Part shown: one piece after another, positions 29,007-37,996 of the stretch
How the letters are laid out: each line of letters opens with the position of its first letter
Numbering within the stretch: position 1 is the stretch's first letter
Assembly (NCBI GenBank): GCA_038204465.1
Contig: JBBRCX010000038.1
Coordinates: 1-41,340, forward strand
Reading direction: 5' to 3'
DNA: 41,340 nucleotides
From: JBBRCX01 sp038204465
GTDB taxonomy: Bacteria > Planctomycetota > Phycisphaerae > Tepidisphaerales > Tepidisphaeraceae
Made by a program: the position numbers and the translations under genes
The notes under the pieces: model-generated
The model's input: only the letters and a program-made list of their open reading frames with translations
Database searches by the model: none
Told to the model about the DNA's origin: nothing

Positions 29007-30881
29007 GTGATCAAAGTTGCGATGATCGGCGCGGGCAGCGTCGTTTTCTCCAAGAACCTGACCGGCGACCTCCTCAGCTTCCCCGAATTCAAGAACGTCA
29101 CGCTGAGCTACATGGACATCGATCCGGAGCGGCTCGAGGTGGGGGCGAGCCTCTGCCGGAAGGTGGCCCACTCGCTGGGCGCGGCCCCCACGATCGAAGC
29201 GACGACCGACCGCCGCGAGGCGCTGCGCGGCGCGGACTTCGTCATCAACATGGTGCAGATCGGCGGCTTCGACTCGACGCTCGTCGACTTCGAGGTCCCG
29301 CGAAAATACGGGCTGAGCTTCACCATCGCCGACACCACCGGGCCCGGCGGGATGTTTCGCGCGCTGCGTACCTACCCGATGCTCAGCGGCCTGGCGCGCG
29401 ACATGGAAGCGATCTGCCCGCGGGCCATCCTGCTGAATTATTCCAACCCGATGTCGATGAACATGCAGACGATCGCGCGCTCGGCCGGCATCCGCGCGGT
29501 CGGGCTGTGCCACAGCGTGCAAGGCACGCTCAACCAGATGGCGGGCTACCTCGGCGAAGACCCCGGCGCCGTCGCGTTCGTCTGCGCGGGAATCAACCAC
29601 ATGGCGTTCTACCTCCGGCTGGAGAAGGACGGCGTCGATCTCTACCCGCGGCTGTTCGGCGCGATGGGGCTGCCGGAGGTCTACCAGACCAATAAAGTCC
29701 GCTTCGAGATCATGAAGCGGCTGGGCTACTTCGTAACGGAATCGAGCGAGCACAATGCCGAGTACAGCCCGTGGTTCATTCCGCATGGGCGGGAGGCGAT
29801 CGAGCGATTCGACGTGCCGGTGGACGAGTATCTGCGCCGCTGCGATGGGATCGTCGACGAATTTGAGCGGATGAAAGCGTTCTGCATCTCCGACAAGCCG
29901 CTCGAGGTGCATCGCAGCCAGGAGTACGGCAGCACGATCATTCACTCCGTCGTCACGGGCAAGCCAAGCGTCATCTACGGCAACATGCCCAACCGCGGCA
30001 CGATCACTAACCTTCCGGACACGGCAATCGCCGAAGCGCCCACGCTGGTGGATCGCTCGGGACTGCGCTTCATGCCGGTGGGCGAACTGCCGCCGCAACT
30101 GGTCGCGTACATGAACCCGCATATCACGCAGCACGAGCTGTTCATCCGCGCGGCAACCGAGGGCCGCCGCGACCACATCTACCAGGCGGCGATGTTCGAC
30201 CCGCTCACCGCGGCCACGATCGCGCCCGACCAAATCGTGCAGATGTGCGACGAGCTGATCGCGGCACACGGCGATCTGCTGCCGAACCTCGACGCGAAGA
30301 AGACGCTCGTCCCCGGCAGCGGTAAGAGTTTCGCACCGGTGAATCCGAAAGCGCTGCGCGCCAGCTGGGACAACGCGCAGGACAGAAGCTGTGAAGACTC
30401 GATCCTCCAGTGGCAGCTCATCGGCCCGTTCCGTAGCGAAACGGCGGGGAAGGTGAGCCTGGAGATGCGAACGCCGGTTGAGGACGATTTTCTCAGGCGC
30501 GGCGATGGCTCAGTGAACCTGAAGGCGAGCTACGAGTGCGACGGCGCCAGCCTGAAATGGACATGCGCCCAGGCGAGCAAGCGCGGGCGGCTCGATTTGA
30601 GCACCGCCTTGGGGCAGGTCGAGTGGGCCATCGCGTACGGCTACGCCCAGATCGAATCCGTCCACGCCCGCGACACGATCCTCCGCTGCGGCAGCGATGA
30701 CGGCATCAGGATATGGCTGAACGGGAAAGTCGTTCACAGCCACGAGGTGGGGCGGGCCTACTCACCCAATGCCGACGAAGCCGCGATCCACTTGAAGTCC
30801 GGAACCAATCGACTGCTGGTCAAGATCGACAACTACACTTCAGGTTGGAGTTTCGGGGTTTCGATTCCCAGGATCTGCTGA
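29007..30881 (+). CDS. Glycoside hydrolase family 4 (alpha-galactosidase/glucuronidase-like) with C-terminal sandwich domain
   Basis: GH4 enzymes cleave glycosides by an NAD- and metal-dependent oxidation-elimination. The first ~435 residues are a typical GH4 unit: NAD-binding IGAGSVVF, MDIDPERL, substrate/metal motif LNYSNPM, metal ligands Cys168 (GLCHSVQG) and His198 (AGINHMAF), and a late MNPHITQHELFIRAA. After a linker, residues ~469-624 form an extra domain (WQLIGPF start, GYAQIESVHARDTILRCGSDDGIRIWLNGK, NRLLVKIDNYTSGWSFGV), a PA14/jelly-roll-like module known from planctomycete glycosidases. This fusion is unusual for GH4. The start is GTG 29007 with TGGAGA nine bases upstream. No signal peptide, so cytoplasmic. 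Exact sugar unknown. Confidence 0.88.
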   Translation: MIKVAMIGAGSVVFSKNLTGDLLSFPEFKNVTLSYMDIDPERLEVGASLCRKVAHSLGAAPTIEATTDRREALRGADFVINMVQIGGFDSTLVDFEVPRKYGLSFTIADTTGPGGMFRALRTYPMLSGLARDMEAICPRAILLNYSNPMSMNMQTIARSAGIRAVGLCHSVQGTLNQMAGYLGEDPGAVAFVCAGINHMAFYLRLEKDGVDLYPRLFGAMGLPEVYQTNKVRFEIMKRLGYFVTESSEHNAEYSPWFIPHGREAIERFDVPVDEYLRRCDGIVDEFERMKAFCISDKPLEVHRSQEYGSTIIHSVVTGKPSVIYGNMPNRGTITNLPDTAIAEAPTLVDRSGLRFMPVGELPPQLVAYMNPHITQHELFIRAATEGRRDHIYQAAMFDPLTAATIAPDQIVQMCDELIAAHGDLLPNLDAKKTLVPGSGKSFAPVNPKALRASWDNAQDRSCEDSILQWQLIGPFRSETAGKVSLEMRTPVEDDFLRRGDGSVNLKASYECDGASLKWTCAQASKRGRLDLSTALGQVEWAIAYGYAQIESVHARDTILRCGSDDGIRIWLNGKVVHSHEVGRAYSPNADEAAIHLKSGTNRLLVKIDNYTSGWSFGVSIPRIC

Positions 30882-30894
30882 CGCCGGCGCCGGC

Positions 30895-32103
30895 TCAGCG
30901 CATCTCGTCGAACGTGCCCACTACCGGCAGCGGACCGACCAGTGGCCTGGCATACTCGATGAATGCCTCCGTGATGTCGTTGCCGTCTTTCAGGTAGGAC
31001 GGGTCCATGTGCTTGGTCTCCTTCGCGACAGTGCTGAGCGGCGTGAGGAAGGTTTCGATCTGGTAGCTTTCGCCCGGCAATCGGCGCATCGCCACGCTTC
31101 CGCCGGCGTTGGGTTCCGCGCTGTAGCGGACGGCCATCTCACCGACGAGGCGCGCTTCACTGGCGTCTGTTTCGCTGACGAAGCCGGGGAAGCTCCGTTG
31201 CAGATAGCCGAAGGTGTCGGCGCGCACGCGCACCCTCTTTCCCATCCTGGCAGTGATCAGGTCCGCCAGAAAATCGCCCAGCGCGCCGGTTCCCGAGAGC
31301 TGCACATTGCCGTGGCTGTCGCGCTGCAGCGACTGCTCGGCGATGCGCTCCGCCCAGGTGCGCCCCTTGTCGTCGCTGATCCCTTCGCTCACAGCAATGA
31401 GGCAGCGGCCGTGCTGCTTATACACGCGCTCGACATCCCCCAGGAATTTGTCCTCCGAGAGCGGCGCTTCCGGAACGTAGATCAGGTGCGGCCCATCGCC
31501 GGCGCGGTGCCGGGCAAGCGCCGAGGCGGCGGTGAGGTAGCCGGCGTTGCGTCCCATGATCACGTCCACCTTGATGCCCGGCAGCGAGAGGTTGTCGAAG
31601 TTGTCTCCCATCATCGCCGCCGCGACAAACTTCGCGGCGGTGCCGTAGCCCGGCGTGTGGTCGTGCACGCGCAGATCGTTGTCGATCGTTTTGGGAATGT
31701 GATAGACCCGCAGGTCGTGGCCTTCGCGCTGGGCAAGCTCGCTGACGATGCGCGCGGTGTCGGCCGAGTCGTTCCCGCCGATATAGAAGAAGTAGCGCAC
31801 GTCGTGCTTCTGAAAAGCGCGGAAGATGCGCTCACAGTACGCGGGGTCGGGCTTGTCGCGCGTCGAGCCCAGCGCCGACGAGGGGGTCTTCGCGATCCGG
31901 TCGAGCAGCTCTTCGGGAACGTTGTCCAGCGGGATGAAGTCGTCGTTGACGATCCCGCGAACGCCGTGGCGCGCCCCGAGCAGGTTATTGACGATGCCCT
32001 TTCGCCGGATCTCCCGGATCACGCCCACAAGCGACTCATTGATGACGGAAGTGGGCCCGCCGGACTGACCGACGATCGCGTTGCCTCTGGATGCGCTGCT
32101 CAT
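30895..32103 (-). CDS. Pyrophosphate-dependent 6-phosphofructokinase
   Basis: The 402-residue product starts with the nucleotide/PPi loop IVGQSGGPTSVINESL. It carries YIGGNDSADTA (109-117), where ATP-dependent enzymes have GGDGS; the Asp at position 112 blocks ATP and is the hallmark of PPi use. PKTIDND (137-143, Lys where ATP enzymes have Gly) contains the catalytic Asp. The substrate loop is VIMGRNAGYLTAA. It converts fructose 6-phosphate and PPi to fructose 1,6-bisphosphate reversibly, so it can serve glycolysis and gluconeogenesis. It lies 97 bases downstream of accC on the same strand and may share its transcript. Its stop faces the GH4 stop across 13 bases. Confidence 0.92.
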   Translation of the reverse strand: MSSASRGNAIVGQSGGPTSVINESLVGVIREIRRKGIVNNLLGARHGVRGIVNDDFIPLDNVPEELLDRIAKTPSSALGSTRDKPDPAYCERIFRAFQKHDVRYFFYIGGNDSADTARIVSELAQREGHDLRVYHIPKTIDNDLRVHDHTPGYGTAAKFVAAAMMGDNFDNLSLPGIKVDVIMGRNAGYLTAASALARHRAGDGPHLIYVPEAPLSEDKFLGDVERVYKQHGRCLIAVSEGISDDKGRTWAERIAEQSLQRDSHGNVQLSGTGALGDFLADLITARMGKRVRVRADTFGYLQRSFPGFVSETDASEARLVGEMAVRYSAEPNAGGSVAMRRLPGESYQIETFLTPLSTVAKETKHMDPSYLKDGNDITEAFIEYARPLVGPLPVVGTFDEMR

Positions 32104-32200
32104 AGTGACACCTGCGAAGCCGCTGAGGTCCCTGGGCGTCGCATGATAGTAGAAGGTGCAACGTGTTCAACGCACCGTTTTTTCGCTCGAACGCGCTGGC

Positions 32201-33547
32201 TCACTTGCTCAGCATCACGCGCTCGATGAATCCGGTGTCGACGTCGCCCGCTCCGAAGTGCGGGTTGTCCATGATCTGCAGGTGCAGCGGGATCGTCGTC
32301 TTGATCGGCGCGACGTGGAACTCGCCGAGCGCCCGGCGCATGGTGGCGATGGCTTCGGCGCGGGTGGGGCGGTGCACGATCAGCTTGCCGATCATGCTGT
32401 CGTAGTTGGGGGGGACGCGATACCCGGCGTAGGCGTGCGAATCGATCCGCACGCCCGGACCGCCCGGCAGGCGCAGCTCCTGGATGAGCCCGGGCGAGGG
32501 CGCGAAGTTTCGTCCTGGGTCTTCCGCGTTGATGCGGCACTCGATGGCATGGCCGCTCTGAGTGATCTGGTCCTGTTCGAGCGAAAGCTTCTCGCCGGAT
32601 GCGATGCGAATCTGCTGCTTGATCAAGTCGATCCCGGTGACGGCTTCCGTGACCGGATGCTCCACCTGGATGCGCGCGTTCACTTCGAGGATGTAAAAGT
32701 TCTGCTCGCGATCGACGAGGAACTCGACCGTGCCGGCGTTGGCGTAGCCCGCCGCCTTGACCAGCCGAACCGCCGCCGCGCACAGCGCCTCGCGCACCTT
32801 CGTTCGCAACATCGGGCTGGGGGACTCTTCGACCAGCTTCTGATGGCGGCGCTGCAGGGAGCAGTCGCGCTCCCACAAGTGAATGGTGTTGCCGTGATGG
32901 TCCGCCAGCACCTGCACTTCGACATGGCGGCCGAACTCGACGTACTTTTCGATGTAAACCGTGGAATCCTTGAAAGCGTTCTCCGCTTCCGCCTGGGCCT
33001 GGCGAAGTCCGGCCTGGAGCGAGACGTCGTTGTGGGCCACGCGCATGCCGCGCCCGCCTCCGCCGGCCGCCGCCTTGATGATGATCGGATAGCCGATTTC
33101 GTCCGCGACTTTCAGGGCGCCTTTCTCGTCCTCCACCGCGCCGTCGCTCCCCGGCACGGTCGGCACCTTCGCCTTGCGGGCGATCTTCTTCGCCTCGACC
33201 TTGTCCCCCAGGGCACGCATCGCCGCGACCGGCGGGCCGATGAACTCGATCTTGCAGCTGCGGCACACCTCCGCGAAATGCGCGTTTTCCGCGAGGAACC
33301 CGTACCCCGGGTGGATCGCCTGCACGTCGGCGATTTCGGCGGCGGCGATGATCCGGTCGATGCGCAGGTAGCTCTCGGCAGGCGATGCTTCGCCGATGCA
33401 GATCGCGCGATCCGCGAGCTTCAGGTAGGCCGCGTCGCGATCGGCGTTGGAATAGACGACCACCGTCTGAATGCTCATCTCGCGGCAGGCGCGGATCACC
33501 CGCAGGGCAATCTCACCTCGGTTCGCTATCAGGATCTTCGAGAACAT
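32201..33547 (-). CDS. accC: Acetyl-CoA carboxylase biotin carboxylase subunit
   Basis: AccC carboxylates the biotin on AccB using bicarbonate and ATP, the first step of fatty-acid synthesis. The 448-residue product is of normal length. The N-terminal domain begins KILIANRGEIALRVIRACRE. The ATP-grasp has the glycine-rich loop AAAGGGGRGM and the catalytic region FYILEVNARIQVEHPVTE. The C-terminal barrel has HAIECRINAEDP and YDSMIGKLI. It lies 66 bases downstream of accB, the standard pairing, with the upstream peptidase gene in the same operon. Confidence 0.97.
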   Translation of the reverse strand: MFSKILIANRGEIALRVIRACREMSIQTVVVYSNADRDAAYLKLADRAICIGEASPAESYLRIDRIIAAAEIADVQAIHPGYGFLAENAHFAEVCRSCKIEFIGPPVAAMRALGDKVEAKKIARKAKVPTVPGSDGAVEDEKGALKVADEIGYPIIIKAAAGGGGRGMRVAHNDVSLQAGLRQAQAEAENAFKDSTVYIEKYVEFGRHVEVQVLADHHGNTIHLWERDCSLQRRHQKLVEESPSPMLRTKVREALCAAAVRLVKAAGYANAGTVEFLVDREQNFYILEVNARIQVEHPVTEAVTGIDLIKQQIRIASGEKLSLEQDQITQSGHAIECRINAEDPGRNFAPSPGLIQELRLPGGPGVRIDSHAYAGYRVPPNYDSMIGKLIVHRPTRAEAIATMRRALGEFHVAPIKTTIPLHLQIMDNPHFGAGDVDTGFIERVMLSK

Positions 33548-33613
33548 AGGGGCCAGGGCGGATCGGGACTTGCGGGCTGCAGAATTCGTCTTGTCACGCG
33601 GCGTCGTGGATCG

Positions 33614-34150
33614 TCAGGCGGGCTTGACCAGGAACAGGACGGTCCCGTGCTCGACGGGCTGGCCGTCCTGGATCAGGATCCTGGCGATGGTTCCGCGGCA
33701 CTCGGCCTTGATGTTGTTGAAGACTTTCATCGCCTCGATGATGCAGACGTCGGTCTCCTCATCGACTTCGCTGCCGACGGAAACGAACGCCTTCTCACCC
33801 TGCTTCGGCGCCGCGTAATACGTTCCCACCATCGGGCTCTTGATCTGCGTGAGGCCGGCCTCTTCCGAAGCTTCATGCGCCGCATGGGCCGCGCCACCGG
33901 CCGGCGAAGCAGTGGCGGGCGCTGGCGCGAAATGGTGCATCGTCGGGGCAAACTGCGCTGGAACGGCCCCGCGCTTTAGAATAATGCGCTTGTCGCCGTC
34001 GCGCACATCGACGGTGTTCAGGTCATTGGCCCCCATCAGGCGCACGAGATCTTCGAGTAGGCCGGTATCCATTGGGCTCGTCGCGCCGCGCGCGGATGCG
34101 CCGCGTTCGGCGGCTGCCTTCGTCTTTTTTCTGGAACGCTTTTCACTCAA
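33614..34150 (-). CDS. accB: Biotin carboxyl carrier protein of acetyl-CoA carboxylase
   Basis: BCCP carries biotin between AccC and the carboxyltransferase. From TTG 34150 the product has 178 residues: a basic, Lys/Arg/Ala-rich lead (1-26), the helical N-terminal motif MDTGLLEDLVRLM, an Ala/Pro linker (~62-98), and the biotinyl domain with EAMKVFN, Lys142 being the biotin site. The TTG start overlaps the peptidase stop by 8 bases and has GAGGG nearby; the internal ATG at 34072 would give the more usual 152-residue form. The basic lead may therefore not be translated. Confidence 0.95.
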   Translation of the reverse strand: MSEKRSRKKTKAAAERGASARGATSPMDTGLLEDLVRLMGANDLNTVDVRDGDKRIILKRGAVPAQFAPTMHHFAPAPATASPAGGAAHAAHEASEEAGLTQIKSPMVGTYYAAPKQGEKAFVSVGSEVDEETDVCIIEAMKVFNNIKAECRGTIARILIQDGQPVEHGTVLFLVKPA

Positions 34151-35279
34151 TGTGGCAGCCCTCGAAACTGCGATCGAGCGAGGAGAGCACTTCGCAGCCG
34201 GAGTGCGTGATCAGCACGTCGTCCTCGATCCGTACTCCCCCTTCGCCCGGCAGATAGATGCCGGGCTCTACCGTGACCACCATGCCCGGGCGCAGCTCTT
34301 CTTCGCCGCCCGTTTTACGCAGCGTGGGAAGCTCGTGGATCTCCCGACCGATGCCGTGGCCCAGGCCGTGCCCGAACCGTTCCTTGAAGCCGGCCTTCTC
34401 GATCACGTCGCGTGCGACGCGGTCGGCCTGCAGGGTGGTGACGCCCGGGCGGAGGAACTTGATTGCCGCGTCCTGCGCTTCCTCCACGAGCTTATAGATC
34501 TGTTTGATCTTCGGGTTGACCCGCCCGACGATGAGCGTGCGCGTCAGGTCGCTGCAGTATCCCTTGTAAAGCGCTCCCCAGTCGATGAGCAGCGGCTGGT
34601 CGCGCTGCACCAGTGTTTCCCCGGGCCGGTAGTGCGGAAGCGAGCTGTTCGCCCCCGCCGCGACGATGACCGGGAAGCTGGCGTCGGCGGCGCCGCGCGA
34701 GCGCAGCTCGAAGATCAGCATGCCGGCGATGTGATTCTCCGACTGCCCGGCGGTGATCTCCCCGCGGATGGCCTCGAATGCCTCCTCGGCGACTCCGACT
34801 GACTTGCGGATCAGGTCGATCTCGTGGTCGTCCTTCACCTTGCGGAGGGTCACCATGACGTCTTCGAGCGGCACCAATTCGACGGGCTTGGCGTCCTTGT
34901 GCTGCTTCATCGCGGTCATCAGGGCATCGATTTGCCCGACCGACGTGAAGTTGGCCTCGAAGCCGACGCGCGTGACCCGGGCATCGCTCATGGTCCTGGC
35001 GACCGCGTCGGACATCTTCGCGTCGCGGATGCTCACCTTCAGCCAGCCCGCCTCCAGTTCCGCCTGTTCCTGGTAGCGGAAGTCGGTGACGAGGTGGAAG
35101 TCCTTTTCGGTGATCAGGCCGACGGAATCGTCGCCGCTGAAGTTGGTGAGGTAACCCAGGTCCGGCGGGTGGGTCAGGAGCAAGCCGTCGAGCTTTAGCT
35201 CCTTCATTGCATCGCGAACGCTCTTCTGTCGGACTTTCAGGTACGCCTTGGCCCGACTGACGACGGTCTTGGTCTGCAT
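34143..35279 (-). CDS. Xaa-Pro aminopeptidase/dipeptidase-like M24 metallopeptidase
   Basis: The 378-residue product has the creatinase N-terminal domain (LLLTHPPDLGYLTNFSG, VGFEANFTS) and the pita-bread catalytic domain. The five dinuclear metal ligands are all seen: Asp233 (LLIDWGA), Asp244 (YCSDLTRT), His308 (FGHGLGHGIG), Glu338 (VTVEPGIY) and Glu352 (VRIEDDV). It removes residues next to proline from peptides in the cytoplasm. The gene placement directly before accB (8-base overlap) is common in bacteria for this family. It is probably the first gene of pepP-accB-accC-pfp, with a promoter in the 476-base gap shared with the divergent fusA. Confidence 0.93.
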   Translation of the reverse strand: MQTKTVVSRAKAYLKVRQKSVRDAMKELKLDGLLLTHPPDLGYLTNFSGDDSVGLITEKDFHLVTDFRYQEQAELEAGWLKVSIRDAKMSDAVARTMSDARVTRVGFEANFTSVGQIDALMTAMKQHKDAKPVELVPLEDVMVTLRKVKDDHEIDLIRKSVGVAEEAFEAIRGEITAGQSENHIAGMLIFELRSRGAADASFPVIVAAGANSSLPHYRPGETLVQRDQPLLIDWGALYKGYCSDLTRTLIVGRVNPKIKQIYKLVEEAQDAAIKFLRPGVTTLQADRVARDVIEKAGFKERFGHGLGHGIGREIHELPTLRKTGGEEELRPGMVVTVEPGIYLPGEGGVRIEDDVLITHSGCEVLSSLDRSFEGCHIE

Positions 35280-35755
35280 TTCCCGTATATCCGCGAAAAA
35301 ACGACTGGAAAGAGGCCGAAACCCTACTGGAGGGTGGGCGGGGCTGTCAACCGCGCTCCAGGTGCCAGCCCTTCATCTTGACCGCGGTAACGGCAACGAT
35401 AAACTCATCCGCCATCGATCGGCGGACGCGTCACACGGCTTACAAACATTGAGCAGGCGCCGTTCGTAGTGTCGATGACTGGTTTTGTCCAAGGAGCAGC
35501 CATGAAGATCGAGCCACAGTAAGGGCTCATGCTGACCGAAGCCCCGCATGGTCAGTGTGAGCGGATCATGCGGAAAACGGGCTTCGAGAGGCGACATTCG
35601 AAGCTCACCCGCCGCGAGCCATGAGGCTCAAGCCGGTGGAGAACCAACCCGCAGGGGCCGAATCCCGGAGATCTCCGGGCCGGTAGTCGCCAAAGGATTT
35701 AGACGATTGCCGCGGAAGAGGCTTCCGCGGGTTTAGTGTTTTGAAAGGGAATGTA
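35280..35755 (+). promoter_or_regulatory. Structured fusA leader region
   Basis: This 476-base gap holds no normal gene. On the fusA strand it has: a six-codon peptide (MKIEPQ, 35502-35522) with AAGGAG five bases before its ATG; a 13-bp hairpin starting three bases after its stop (35525-35537 with 35550-35562, two G-U pairs, 12-base loop); a GAGCC/GGCTC hairpin at ~35616-35629; the 16-base palindrome CCCGGAGATCTCCGGG (35664-35679); and a terminator-like hairpin at 35710-35730. This looks like an attenuation-type leader. The ligand or signal is unknown. Confidence 0.5.
35710..35741 (+). terminator. Terminator-like hairpin just upstream of fusA
   Basis: CCGCGGAAG (35710-35718) pairs with CTTCCGCGG (35722-35730) around loop AGG, followed by GTTTAGTGTTTT. 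It lies 25 bases before the fusA ATG, so it could be an attenuator or the terminator of a short upstream RNA. Confidence 0.6.
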
Positions 35756-37876
35756 ATGTCACGCGACCTGAGCAAGATCCGCAACATCGGCATCGCCGCC
35801 CATATTGACGCCGGCAAAACCACCGTCTCCGAGCGCGTGCTGTATTACACCGGCAAGATCCACAAGATGGGCGAGGTCCATGAAGGCACCGCGGTGATGG
35901 ATTTCCTCGAAGAGGAGCAGAAGCGCGGCATCACCATCCAATCGGCGGCGACCACCTGCCCGTGGGACCGCAACGGCGAGCGTTACATCATCAACCTGAT
36001 CGATACGCCCGGGCACGTCGACTTCACCGTCGAAGTGGAGCGCAGCCTTCGCGTGCTGGACGGCGCGGTGGCGGTCTTCGACGGCAAGGAAGGCGTCGAG
36101 GCCCAGTCGGAAACCGTCTGGCGGCAGGCCACCAAGTACGCCGTGCCGCGTCTCTGCTTCATCAACAAGATGGACAAGCTCGGGGCCGATTTCGAGTTCA
36201 GCTTCAACAGCATCCGCGAGCGCCTCGGCGCGCCGGCCGTCGCGGTGCAGATCCCCATCGGCCAAAGCGATACCTTCAAAGGCATCATCGACCTGCTGCG
36301 GGGCGTCGCCATCTATTACAAGCTCGACGACGACAAGGACAAGGGCAAGACCATCATTGAGAGGCCGATTCCCGAAGAGGAGAAGGCGCGCTACGAGAAG
36401 TGGCGCCACGAGCTGATCGAGAAAGTCGCCGAGACCGACGACGCGCTGACCGAGAAGTATCTCGCGGGCCAAGAGATCGGCGTCGAAGAGCTCCGTCTCG
36501 CGCTGCGCCGGGCGACCATCGCCTTCAAGGCGCACCCGGTCTTCTGCGGCTCGGCGCTGAAGTATGTCGGCGTCCAGCGCCTGCTCGACGGGGTCATCGA
36601 CTATCTGCCCAATCCACTGGAAATGCCGCCGGTGAAGGGCCATGACCTCAAGGACCCGGATACGATCATCGAGCGCCACGCCAACGCCGACGAGCCGTTC
36701 AGCGGTCTGGTCTTCAAGATCGTCAGCGACCAGCACGGCGATCTCACCTACGTGCGCGTCTACAGCGGCAAGCTCGAGAAGGGCAGCCGCGTGCTCAACA
36801 GCACGCGCAACAAGCGGGAGAACATCTCGCGCATGTTCCAGATGCACGCCCAGGACCGCAATCCGCTCGACATCGCCGAGGCCGGAGACATCGTCGCCTG
36901 CATCGGAGTGAAGGACGCCCTCACCGGCGACACGCTCTGCGATCCCGACCACCCGATCATCCTCGAGAGGATCACCTTCCCCGAGACCGTCATCAGCATG
37001 TCGATCGAGCCCAAGACTGCCGCCGACAAGCAGAAGCTCGGCGAAGCCCTCACCACGCTCAAGCGCGAGGACCCGACCTTCCAGGCCAACTACGACGACG
37101 AAACCGGGCAGACCATCATCGCCGGCATGGGCGAATTGCACCTGGAAATCCTGCGCAACAAGCTCACGCGCGACATGAAGGTGGACGTGATCGTCGGCAA
37201 GCCGAAGGTCGCCTACAAGGAGACCATCACCGGCACCGCGCAGGCGCGCGGGAAGTTCGTCAAGCAGACGGGCGGGCGCGGGCAGTTCGGCGACGCCACC
37301 GTGCGCGTCGAGCCCTACAGCAAGGAGCGCGCAGCGGAGGACGAGCTCAAGTTTGACGACAACTTCACCTTCGAGAACAAGGTTTTCGGCGGCTCGATCC
37401 CCAAGGAATACATCCCCTCGGTCGAGTACGGCGCGCGGCAGGCCTGCAAGAGCGGCGTGCTCGCCAGCTACCCGATGATCAACGTGAAGTGCACGCTTCT
37501 CGAGGGGTCTTACCACCCGGTCGACAGCTCGCAGATCGCGTTCGAGCAGGCCGGCTCGCTCGCCTTCCGCGAAGCGGTGCAGAAGGCGGGCATCACGCTG
37601 CTCGAGCCGATCATGAAGGTCGTCATCACCACGCCGGAAGATTTCACCGGCTCCGTGACCGGCGACCTCTCCAAGCGCCGCGGCTCGATCGTCAACATGG
37701 AACAGCGCGGCAACACCCGCGTCATCGAAGCCGAAGTTCCTCTGAGCGAGATGTTCGGCTACACGACCGAGCTGCGGTCCATGAGCCAGGGCCGCGCGAC
37801 CTCGGTAATGGAGCCCCTGAAGTACGCCCAGGTCCCGACGCAGGTGAAGAACGCCATTCTCGAGGAAGTCGGCTGA
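35756..37876 (+). CDS. fusA: Translation elongation factor G
   Basis: EF-G drives ribosomal translocation with GTP. I use ATG 35756 (MSRDLSKIRNIGIAAHIDAG) because AAGGGA lies 7 bases before it; a TTG five codons upstream is not needed. The product has 706 residues, normal length. Domain I shows G1 AHIDAGKTTVSERVL, switch GITIQSAAT, G3 DTPGHVDF, G4 NKMDKLGAD; domains II-V follow, including GMGELHLEIL, TGGRGQFGD and the C-terminal FGYTTELRSMSQGRA. It is not in the usual str operon (rpsL-rpsG-fusA-tuf), so this may be a second or relocated EF-G. A strong terminator follows. Confidence 0.96.
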   Translation: MSRDLSKIRNIGIAAHIDAGKTTVSERVLYYTGKIHKMGEVHEGTAVMDFLEEEQKRGITIQSAATTCPWDRNGERYIINLIDTPGHVDFTVEVERSLRVLDGAVAVFDGKEGVEAQSETVWRQATKYAVPRLCFINKMDKLGADFEFSFNSIRERLGAPAVAVQIPIGQSDTFKGIIDLLRGVAIYYKLDDDKDKGKTIIERPIPEEEKARYEKWRHELIEKVAETDDALTEKYLAGQEIGVEELRLALRRATIAFKAHPVFCGSALKYVGVQRLLDGVIDYLPNPLEMPPVKGHDLKDPDTIIERHANADEPFSGLVFKIVSDQHGDLTYVRVYSGKLEKGSRVLNSTRNKRENISRMFQMHAQDRNPLDIAEAGDIVACIGVKDALTGDTLCDPDHPIILERITFPETVISMSIEPKTAADKQKLGEALTTLKREDPTFQANYDDETGQTIIAGMGELHLEILRNKLTRDMKVDVIVGKPKVAYKETITGTAQARGKFVKQTGGRGQFGDATVRVEPYSKERAAEDELKFDDNFTFENKVFGGSIPKEYIPSVEYGARQACKSGVLASYPMINVKCTLLEGSYHPVDSSQIAFEQAGSLAFREAVQKAGITLLEPIMKVVITTPEDFTGSVTGDLSKRRGSIVNMEQRGNTRVIEAEVPLSEMFGYTTELRSMSQGRATSVMEPLKYAQVPTQVKNAILEEVG

Positions 37877-37907
37877 TCGACCGACTTACGGAAGAGCAAT
37901 CAAAACG

Positions 37908-37937
37908 GGCGCGCCGAACTTTCCGGCGCGCCTGTTT
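37908..37937 (+). terminator. Intrinsic terminator of fusA
   Basis: GGCGCGCCG (37908-37916) pairs with CGGCGCGCC (37924-37932) around loop AACTTTC, followed by TGTTTGGCGTTT. Confidence 0.85.
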
Positions 37938-37996
37938 GGCGTTTACACCCTTTTACTTATGACGGCTTGGCCCACCTTGTCTCCGGATCGCCAGTC

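Noticed and set aside
35378..35403. TTGACC ... GATAAA as a fusA promoter
   Set aside because: Spacing is only 14 bases, too short for a normal sigma-70 promoter.
35759..37516. A 585-codon minus-strand frame opposite fusA
   Set aside because: Val/Leu/Asp-rich shadow frame of a highly conserved gene.
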